NCBI GenBank assembly: GCA_947364965.1
Contig: CANAUU010000006.1
Span: 1-19,488 of the forward strand
Direction of reading: 5' to 3'
Length of the DNA stretch: 19,488 bases
Source of the DNA: an uncultured Candidatus Saccharibacteria bacterium
GTDB lineage: Bacteria; Patescibacteriota; Saccharimonadia; Saccharimonadales; Saccharimonadaceae
In this document: positions 1 to 5,029 of the stretch, in pieces
Numbering within the stretch: position 1 is the first letter of the stretch
Layout: each line of letters begins with the position of its first letter
Program-made: the position numbers and the translations under genes
The notes under the pieces: model-generated
Seen by the model: only the letters and a program-made list of their open reading frames with translations
The model's database searches: none
Told to the model about the DNA's origin: nothing

Positions 1-2
1 TT

Positions 3-1316
3 CTGTTCCTAGAGAGCGAGCCGCCGGTTCATACAGAGGAGAAAATCGTTGATAAAATTGAGATCGATAAGCCCAATACGCAGCTGGTTTGTCATATTAG
101 CCCGCGCAAGATTGCGCTGGGGGAGGCGGAAGAGAGCTGGAGTTTGAGCCGAACGGATATGATGACGCACTTGACGGTCTATTCAACGATTGTGGCGACG
201 GTGTTGGGCGTGCTTTCGGCGGGAGGTTCGGCAGAAAATGCAGTGCTCTGGGCGCGGCTGAACGCGGAGCACGCGACCCTAGAGGGTTCGCTGTCGATGA
301 GAAAACTACAGGAGCTCGCAAAAGCAGAGGCGGAGAAGCGGGCGAATTTGAAACTGATCGCGCAATCTTTGATGGCGACAAGGAAAGGCATCTTGGCAGC
401 AGACGAGTCGGCGAATACCTTGACAGGACGGCTGGTTAGTTTCGGGATTGCAGCGAATGATGAGAGGCGGCGGGCGTATCGTGAGTTGCTTTTGACCACG
501 CCGGAACTTAGAGATTATGCGAGCGGAGTGATTTTGTCGGACGAGACAGCGCAAATGACGACTGAACGAGGGCAAAACTTTGTCGACTATTTGACAAATC
601 GCGGGATTATCCCCGGGATTAAGGTTGACCAAGGACTAGCTAAGCTGGCGCTGACTGGCGAGGATTGGACTTTGGGGCTGGAAGGATTGAGCGAACGATT
701 GCGGAATTATTATGATATGGGGTTCAGGTTCGCGAAATGGCGAGCGAAATTCGTGATTGAGAAGGATAAACCGACGTTTATTGCAGTCGAGAAGAATGCG
801 GAACTTTTAGCGAGTTTCGCAAAAGAATGCCAGGCGGCGGGGCTAACGCCGGTGGTTGAGTCGGATGTTGTACGCGACGGGGATTATACGGTCGAAAAGA
901 ATATTGAAGTGACGGATCGGGTTTTGACGGCAATTTTCGCGAAGTTGGAAGAACGACGCGTCAATCTCGCGGGCTGTCTTTTGAAGACGAATATGGTGCT
1001 CGCGGGCAAGAAAGCCGTGATTCAGCCAACAGCGAACGAAGTTGGTATGGCAACGGCAGCGGTCTTGAAGCACGCGGTGCCGAAATATCTGGCTGGAGTA
1101 CTGCTCCTCAGCGGTGGGCAGGAGGCAACCATGGCGACGAAGAATTTGGCAGCGGTACGCCAAAACGGACCATTTAACTGGCCGGTGAGCTTCGCGTTCG
1201 GACGGGCGTTGCAGGATTCGGTGATGGCGACCTGGAAAGGTAAACCGGAAAATGTGAAGGCGGCACAAGCGGCGCTCCGGCGCAGACTGCAGGAGAATGC
1301 GGAAGTAGTGCGATAG
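3..1316 (+). CDS. Class I fructose-bisphosphate aldolase with N-terminal extension (5' partial)
   Basis: Cleaves fructose-1,6-bisphosphate into dihydroxyacetone phosphate and glyceraldehyde-3-phosphate through a Schiff base (cytoplasmic glycolysis). The GILAADES motif carries the catalytic Asp, FAKWR matches the active-site Lys loop, VVESDV fits the acid-residue strand, and LLKTNMV holds the Schiff-base Lys (codon 984-986). Counted from the ATG at 297, that Lys is residue 230, nearly the position in animal aldolases (229), so 297 marks the ancestral aldolase start. The same frame has no stop back to base 3. No ribosome site precedes the ATG at 144, and only a weak GAGG precedes 297. The simplest reading is that about 98 or more residues of another domain are fused upstream. 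I do not recognise that part (it contains SLSRTDMMTHLTVYSTIVA). Internal initiation at 297 remains possible. The C-terminus lacks the terminal Tyr of animal enzymes. The gene ends 9 bases before a long hairpin. Confidence 0.88.
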   Translation: MFLESEPPVHTEEKIVDKIEIDKPNTQLVCHISPRKIALGEAEESWSLSRTDMMTHLTVYSTIVATVLGVLSAGGSAENAVLWARLNAEHATLEGSLSMRKLQELAKAEAEKRANLKLIAQSLMATRKGILAADESANTLTGRLVSFGIAANDERRRAYRELLLTTPELRDYASGVILSDETAQMTTERGQNFVDYLTNRGIIPGIKVDQGLAKLALTGEDWTLGLEGLSERLRNYYDMGFRFAKWRAKFVIEKDKPTFIAVEKNAELLASFAKECQAAGLTPVVESDVVRDGDYTVEKNIEVTDRVLTAIFAKLEERRVNLAGCLLKTNMVLAGKKAVIQPTANEVGMATAAVLKHAVPKYLAGVLLLSGGQEATMATKNLAAVRQNGPFNWPVSFAFGRALQDSVMATWKGKPENVKAAQAALRRRLQENAEVVR

Positions 1317-1324
1317 GCTTAGAT

Positions 1325-1449
1325 TTGGTGATGCAGCGTTTACTATTTGCTCAGTTCGGTAAGCCTCTCAAAATCGAGCCCTTCGGGTCGTGATTTTGAC
1401 CCGGCTTAGCCAGAAATAACTTCATAAATAATAAGCGCTACATCACCAA
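1325..1449. other. 125-nt long imperfect hairpin, candidate structured RNA
   Basis: TTGGTGATGCAGCG (1325-1338) faces CGCTACATCACCAA (1436-1449) with one mismatch. Complementarity continues inward through the next 10 bases with two G-U pairs, then TAAGCC (1360-1365) with GGCTTA (1403-1408). The innermost hairpin is AAAATC...GATTTT with a TTCG loop (about 1370-1397). The whole segment therefore folds back on itself with internal loops. It lies between two convergent genes. Neither edge has a T-run that would make it an ordinary terminator, and no target duplication is seen. It could be a structured RNA (the shape loosely recalls 6S RNA), a miniature inverted-repeat element or a 3'-end processing structure. 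Confidence 0.5.
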
Positions 1450-1526
1450 CCGTTGACTACTGCTGAGGTAATAACTCTGCTTATTGTGACAACTTTTTTG
1501 TGAGTTCCCTATAACTTATCGCCTTA

Positions 1527-1561
1527 TAAAACGCTGCTACGCGGCAGAACCACGTAGCAGC
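1527..1561 (-). terminator. Rho-independent terminator of the L25 gene
   Basis: A perfect 9-bp stem, GCTGCTACG (1533-1541) with CGTAGCAGC (1553-1561), lies 24 bases past the L25 stop. Read on the minus strand it is followed by GTTTTATAA, a modest U-tract. Confidence 0.65.
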
Positions 1562-1584
1562 AAATTGTGATTAGTTTAGTGGAA

Positions 1585-2238
1585 TTACTCAGCTTTGGCT
1601 TCAGTAGCCTCGGCAGGAGCGGCTTCGGTGGGCTCAGTAGCAGCTGCAGCGTCCTCAGCTTCACGTGCGGCAGCCTCGGCGGCTGGGTCGTAAACGTTCG
1701 CGATGACGGTATTGTCAGCGAGTTCCTTGTCGGCGAGAGCGACACCGCCAGGAAGTTGGAGGTCGGCCAAGGTCAATTTGTCATCGAGCTTGGCGAGTTT
1801 GGAGCCGTCAACGATGATTTCTTGAGGCAAGTTGGTCGGCTGGGCCTTAACTTCAACGTCTTCCATAACCTGAAGTAAAACGTAGTGTTTCTTCGAGGCT
1901 TCGGAGGCTTCGAAGTCGACGACCTTGATTGGGGTGATAGCCTCGACGACTTCGTCAGCCGAAACAGCCTGGAACTCAACATTGATAATGCGGCGGCTAA
2001 CTGGGTCGATGTCAATGTTTTTGACGATAGCGAGCTGAGCCTTGCCGTCCAAGTCGAGTTGGATAGGGGAGTGGTAGCCGGCGTCATTTAAGACTTTCTC
2101 GGTCAAGTTGTAGCTTGAGGTAGTTAAGATTGGGGCTTCGCCGCCGTAGACGACGGAAGGGATTTGGCCTTCGGCGCGGAGGGATTTGAGCTGTTTGCCG
2201 GTGGCGACGCGCTTCTCTAGCGATAGTTGGTTAGACAT
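1585..2238 (-). CDS. rplY: 50S ribosomal protein L25 (Ctc/TL5 form)
   Basis: Binds 5S rRNA in the large ribosomal subunit. The 217-residue length matches the long CTC/TL5 form. An N-terminal L25 domain (about residues 4-90, beginning LSLEKRVATGKQLKSLR and containing IPSVVYGG) is followed by the second beta domain (about 95-180, with LPQEIIVDGSKLAKLDDKLT). The C-terminal tail of about 30 residues is rich in Ala and Glu, common in long L25 proteins. The start ATG has AAGGAG eight bases upstream. Its own promoter (2280-2308) and terminator (1527-1561) make it a single-gene unit. Confidence 0.93.
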   Translation of the reverse strand: MSNQLSLEKRVATGKQLKSLRAEGQIPSVVYGGEAPILTTSSYNLTEKVLNDAGYHSPIQLDLDGKAQLAIVKNIDIDPVSRRIINVEFQAVSADEVVEAITPIKVVDFEASEASKKHYVLLQVMEDVEVKAQPTNLPQEIIVDGSKLAKLDDKLTLADLQLPGGVALADKELADNTVIANVYDPAAEAAAREAEDAAAATEPTEAAPAEATEAKAE

Positions 2239-2279
2239 GGTTAATAACTCCTTTTAGTAAACAATTCTGTCTTTATAAG

Positions 2280-2308
2280 ATTTTACTACTTTTTGCGAGG
2301 TTTGGCAA
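2280..2308 (-). promoter_or_regulatory. Promoter of the L25 gene
   Basis: On the minus strand TTGCCA (2303-2308), a 17-base spacer and TAAAAT (2280-2285). It lies about 42 bases upstream of the L25 ATG, leaving a short leader with a good ribosome site. Confidence 0.65.
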
Positions 2309-2363
2309 GAGGTGGGGAGGTAAGTTATTCGAGAATACAGTAGCCCACGGTTTTAGGGTCAGG

Positions 2364-3287
2364 CTATTCCTTATTCCGTCCGCGGATGCGGCTGACGATC
2401 CAGAAAATAGCGACGAAGATTACGAGAAGGATGATGAAAAGGAACCAGATCGGACAGAGGAAGACAAGTTTTTCGACGGTCGAAACTTCGTCGAAGATTT
2501 TGACGGTTTGGCGGACACGAAAGATGCCGAGATGCGGCGCGCCATCCCAAGAAGCGGTGTAGAAGCGTTGGGTTTCAGGGAAAATGATATTTTTGTCGGG
2601 GTCTTCTTCGTTAGTATAGATTTCTTCATCGCTGAAGAGTGGAAAAACTTGGAGTGAGTAGGAGGCGGAGGTATAGATGTTGCCGGTGTTCTCGACGACA
2701 GAGGTGGCGGCGATTGGGGGGGTGAAGATGAAGCTGGGGATTTTGTTTTCGAGGATTTTGGCGGTGGTGGTGACTTCTCCGTTGACGTTGCCGTAAACGA
2801 TATAGCCGAGCCGGCGAACAGCCTCGAGACCGCCGGAAGTGTTGCTGCTATCGTTCCCCATTGAGACCATGATGGTGCCAAGTTGGGCACCACCGTGGGC
2901 ATCTTCGGGGACGGTGAAAGAATAAGTGATTTCGACTTCGTCGCCGGGCGCAACGGTGCCGCTGTCGATGTCGACCGAGAGCCATTTTACTATGTCGTTA
3001 TACTGCGTGGCTTTTTCGTAGTTGGCGGTGTATTCCTGGCCTTCGACGTTATAGGTCGAGAAAGAAATCGTGAAGTCGAAGGTTTCACGGCCAGTATTTT
3101 TGACCTTGAACTTGTCGGAATAGGTTTCACCAGGGTTGATAGTTCCGAAGCCTTTTTGTGTCGGGGTGATACCAAGCCGATAGTCGACGCTGCTGTCAGC
3201 GTAGGCTGAGGGCTGGAAAAACGTCGTGCCAAGCACGGTCAACACGGAGACCGCGAGTGCGGACAGGATGATTTTAATTTTATTCAT
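2364..3287 (-). CDS. Membrane-anchored surface protein, DUF916/WxL-interacting-like
   Basis: A 307-residue exported protein. A signal peptide covers residues 1-30, with cleavage predicted after SAYA. The first half is an immunoglobulin-like beta domain with features of the DUF916 family (FGTINPGETYSDKFKVKN, then VAPGDEVEITYSFTVPEDA and GGAQLGTIMVS). A second beta region follows (about 170-270). The protein ends in one hydrophobic helix (about 275-299) and a basic RIRGRNKE tail. This order (signal peptide, two beta domains, C-terminal helix) is that of WxL-interacting proteins, which hold WxL proteins at the Gram-positive cell wall; the assignment is by pattern, not by search. The ribosome site is AAGGAGG. 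It has its own promoter, and an IS200 element separates it from the secreted protein at 4140-4760, a possible partner. Confidence 0.65.
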   Translation of the reverse strand: MNKIKIILSALAVSVLTVLGTTFFQPSAYADSSVDYRLGITPTQKGFGTINPGETYSDKFKVKNTGRETFDFTISFSTYNVEGQEYTANYEKATQYNDIVKWLSVDIDSGTVAPGDEVEITYSFTVPEDAHGGAQLGTIMVSMGNDSSNTSGGLEAVRRLGYIVYGNVNGEVTTTAKILENKIPSFIFTPPIAATSVVENTGNIYTSASYSLQVFPLFSDEEIYTNEEDPDKNIIFPETQRFYTASWDGAPHLGIFRVRQTVKIFDEVSTVEKLVFLCPIWFLFIILLVIFVAIFWIVSRIRGRNKE

Positions 3288-3307
3288 TTACCTCCTTATT
3301 TCTCTTT

Positions 3308-3316
3308 ATTATAGCA
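3308..3316 (-). promoter_or_regulatory. Extended -10 promoter of the DUF916-like gene
   Basis: On the minus strand TGCTATAAT (TATAAT at 3308-3313), about 20 bases upstream of the start codon. No good -35 is seen at 17 bases (TTGCAA lies at about 20), so the TGn extension probably compensates. Confidence 0.55.
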
Positions 3317-3408
3317 TACGTCTTTGGCTTATATTGCAATTACCTCGCGTGGAAAGCATACGATGGTGTTTTGCTTGCGGCGCGTTTTAGTATAGACTGA
3401 ATAACCAT

Positions 3409-3432
3409 CCACCGGCTTAGCCGGTGGTTTTT
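3409..3432. repeat. IS200 end hairpin (3' side of tnpA)
   Basis: CCACCGGC, loop TTA, GCCGGTGG, then five T on the plus strand. This is probably the right-end hairpin bound by TnpA. On the plus strand it would also act as a terminator, shielding tnpA from antisense transcription. Confidence 0.65.
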
Positions 3433-3483
3433 CTCTGGACGGGCAGTAGCCCTCTTATTACTAGCAGCCACCAGAGTGGCGTA

Positions 3484-4006
3484 TTGTAATCTGTTAGGCG
3501 CGTTTAGTACTACTTACCCGTAAACGGGTTGTTTAGGTCTAGTGTTAATTGGTCGAGGGTACGGTCTTCATCAAGTTGGTGCTTGATGTATTCTTGTATC
3601 TTTTTGGCATTCTTACCTGCCGTATCCACATAGTACCCTCGACACCAGAATTGGCGGTTCCGATACTTGAACTTCATATTGCCCCACTTGTTGTAAATCA
3701 TGATGTTAGATTTACCCTTGAGATAACCCATGAAGCTGGATACACTGATTTTGGGAGGTATTTCTACCAGCATATGGATATGGTCCGGGCAGACTTCCGC
3801 TTCAAGAATTACTACCTCCTTCCATTTACAGAGTTCTCGTAGAATCTCTCCGATTTCTAACCTCTTTTGTCCATAGAAAACTTTTCTACGGTATTTCGGG
3901 GCGAATACTATATGATATTTACAGTTCCAAGTTGTATGCGATAATGTATTTGTATCTGGCATACGTTTTCCTTTCTTAAATTAGTTTGCATCCTGACAGA
4001 TTACAA
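3484..4006. repeat. 15-bp inverted repeat flanking tnpA
   Basis: TTGTAATCTGTTAGG (3484-3498) and CCTGACAGATTACAA (3992-4006) are inverted copies with one mismatch. One arm lies in the tnpA leader and the other just after its stop codon. IS200-type elements normally lack inverted repeats of this kind. Confidence 0.65.
3510..3962 (-). CDS. tnpA: IS200-type Y1 transposase
   Basis: Single-strand DNA transposase of the HUH Y1 family, which cuts and joins the hairpin ends of its element. It is 150 residues, the normal size. The HUH motif is HIHM (His61 and His63), within CPDHIHMLVEIPP. The helix EYIKHQ carries the likely catalytic Tyr125. Other family hallmarks are WNCKYHIVFAPKYRRKVFY near the N-terminus, the LKGKSN segment and the terminal NPFTGK. 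The ribosome site AAAGGA lies seven bases before the ATG. The start codon is within a 13-bp inverted repeat (3952-4034), suggesting translational control. No truncation or frameshift is seen. Confidence 0.93.
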   Translation of the reverse strand: MPDTNTLSHTTWNCKYHIVFAPKYRRKVFYGQKRLEIGEILRELCKWKEVVILEAEVCPDHIHMLVEIPPKISVSSFMGYLKGKSNIMIYNKWGNMKFKYRNRQFWCRGYYVDTAGKNAKKIQEYIKHQLDEDRTLDQLTLDLNNPFTGK

Positions 4007-4034
4007 ACTCATTATAAGGCGGTATGCCAGATAC
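3952..4034 (-). promoter_or_regulatory. Inverted repeat masking the tnpA start codon, with internal tnpA promoter
   Basis: GTATCTGGCATAC (3952-3964, containing the tnpA start) is a perfect 13-bp inverse of GTATGCCAGATAC (4022-4034). In an RNA entering from upstream these arms would pair and hide the ATG. A TATAAT on the minus strand at 4011-4016 would start tnpA mRNA near 4004, without the upstream arm. Confidence 0.6.
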
Positions 4035-4054
4035 TGAAATGTATAACTTAACCG

Positions 4055-4077
4055 AACCCCCGGCCTAGCCGGGGGTT
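4055..4077. repeat. IS200 end hairpin (5' side of tnpA)
   Basis: AACCCCCGGC, loop CTA, GCCGGGGGTT: a perfect 10-bp stem with the same design as the other end. It lies in the tnpA leader region, where IS200 elements carry a left-end hairpin that can also block read-through transcription. Confidence 0.65.
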
Positions 4078-4088
4078 TCTGATAGCAA

Positions 4089-4118
4089 CAAAATATCGCC
4101 CTTTTGAGCGATATTTTG
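4089..4118. terminator. Terminator of the secreted-protein gene (bidirectional shape)
   Basis: CAAAATATCGC (4089-4099) pairs with GCGATATTTTG (4108-4118), 11 bp, 21 bases past the stop of the gene at 4140-4760. The T-run is part of the stem end, so it may work in both directions. It shows that this gene normally ends before the IS element. Confidence 0.6.
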
Positions 4119-4139
4119 AAAGGTCTAACAGGCTATGGC

Positions 4140-4760
4140 TTAGGCGCCTGCTGAGATGACGTTGTTAGTGGCAGTGAAAGTCACTTGGCCATCATAGGTA
4201 CCAGCTGGCTGACCATCAGCGATGGAAGCCGCGAAGGTGACGGTGGTCTTATCACCGGCGTCGCCGGTTGGCTTGTTGATATTGACGATTTCTTGGCCAG
4301 CAGCCGAGACGCCAGCGTAAACTGAGCCGGTGAACTGGGTGAGACCAGTCTGAAGGTTAGCGTTGGTGTTGGCGACAGAGTAGCCCCATTCGGAAGTGGT
4401 CGTGCTCAAAGCGGCTGGAGTGTCAAAGGTGCCAGCAGCGGCAGCGATTTGGTCGCCATTCTCGCTGGTAAGCGAAGTAGCATTCGTCCCGGCGCTACCT
4501 TTGAGATTGAGGTTGTAGCCGGTTTGGTTGTTGGTCTTGACGGTGACATTCACAGCACCGCTGTGCCCATCGCCGGTAAGATCAACTTTGTTGTCCGCGT
4601 TGTCTTTGTCGGCCTCGATCTCGAGAGTATCCTCAATTTTTAGGGTGACGCCGACATCTTTCGTGACTGGGTCGACCGCATACGAGCTGAGTGGCAAGGC
4701 TGCGGCGCCTAAGCCAGCAACGACGCCAAGCGCGAGAAGCGCGTTGGTTGTTTTAGACAT
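4140..4760 (-). CDS. Secreted Ser/Thr/Asn-rich surface protein, WxL-like
   Basis: A 206-residue exported protein. The signal peptide covers residues 1-28 (MSKTTNALLALGVVAGLGAA, cleavage predicted after LSSYA). The mature part is rich in Thr, Asn, Ala and Gly and predicted as beta strands, ending PAGTYDGQVTFTATNN. That ending resembles C-termini of WxL-type and other small beta-sandwich surface proteins, but the Trp-x-Leu motif itself is absent (only SEWGYSVAN is seen), so the family call is tentative. The mature protein has no Cys and no membrane anchor. AAAGGAG precedes the ATG by eight bases, and a near-consensus promoter suggests high expression. The neighbour beyond the IS element resembles WxL-interacting proteins, so the two may work together at the cell surface. 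Confidence 0.6.
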   Translation of the reverse strand: MSKTTNALLALGVVAGLGAAALPLSSYAVDPVTKDVGVTLKIEDTLEIEADKDNADNKVDLTGDGHSGAVNVTVKTNNQTGYNLNLKGSAGTNATSLTSENGDQIAAAAGTFDTPAALSTTTSEWGYSVANTNANLQTGLTQFTGSVYAGVSAAGQEIVNINKPTGDAGDKTTVTFAASIADGQPAGTYDGQVTFTATNNVISAGA

Positions 4761-4820
4761 AAAATAAACTCCTTTATTTTGTCTTTAGTGTTTATATAAA
4801 TGACTTCTTGTGTCTTTTTA

Positions 4821-4849
4821 ATTATACATGAGCGGGACGGGTGGGTCAA
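4821..4849 (-). promoter_or_regulatory. Strong promoter of the secreted-protein gene
   Basis: On the minus strand TTGACC (4844-4849), a 17-base spacer, TATAAT (4821-4826). The predicted leader is about 55 bases and ends in an AAAGGAG ribosome site. Confidence 0.75.
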
Positions 4850-4918
4850 CGGCAGATTTTGGCGGTTTTGGTTGAGGTTTGGCGAGGATTTTGTTGGGGT
4901 CAGTTTTGTGTGGGGTAT

Positions 4919-4935
4919 GTTGTAAGAATTACAAC
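4919..4935. repeat. 17-bp palindrome GTTGTAA-GAA-TTACAAC
   Basis: Perfect 7-bp arms with a 3-base centre, between the secreted-protein promoter (about 70 bases away) and the orphan plus-strand promoter at 4985. It has no T-run, so an operator fits better than a terminator. The shape loosely recalls Fur/PerR/Zur-type boxes, but the regulator is unknown. Confidence 0.4.
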
Positions 4936-4984
4936 GATTTGGACACATTTCGTGTGTTTTTTTGCATTCTGCTTACGCTTATCA

Positions 4985-5013
4985 TTGACAACATGCGGAA
5001 TGTGTGCTATAAT
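4985..5013 (+). promoter_or_regulatory. Perfect-consensus orphan promoter pointing antisense into uvrA
   Basis: TTGACA (4985-4990), 17-base spacer, TATAAT (5008-5013), with TG one base before the -10. Transcription would start near 5020 and run antisense into the 3' end of uvrA. AAGGA (5025-5029) follows, but the frames after it close quickly (TTG at 5034 gives about 29 codons) and resemble no protein. Confidence 0.65.
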
Positions 5014-5029
5014 GGTAGCAATAGAAGGA

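Larger units (their letters stand above)
3405..4080 (-). mobile_element. IS200/IS605-family insertion sequence (IS200 type, tnpA only)
   Basis: About 680 bases holding one Y1 transposase gene, bounded by two similar subterminal hairpins: an 8-bp stem with a TTA loop (3409-3427) and a 10-bp stem with a CTA loop (4055-4077). Size, single small transposase and hairpin ends are those of IS200. Exact ends cannot be fixed, because this family makes no target duplication. No tnpB is present. The transposase is intact, so the copy may be active. Confidence 0.8.

Noticed and set aside
1450..1500. T6 run at 1494-1499 as an aldolase terminator
   Set aside because: The preceding bases form only weak, interrupted stems ending 13 bases before the T-run.
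2364..4760. IS200 splitting an operon of two surface-protein genes
   Set aside because: The secreted-protein gene has its own terminator (4089-4118) before the IS, and the DUF916-like gene has its own promoter (3308-3316). They look like separate units with the IS between them.
4946..4965. ACACA-TTTCG-TGTGT hairpin with a T-run as a terminator
   Set aside because: The stem is only 5 bp and A/T-rich, and no plus-strand gene ends upstream of it. It is not oriented to terminate uvrA.
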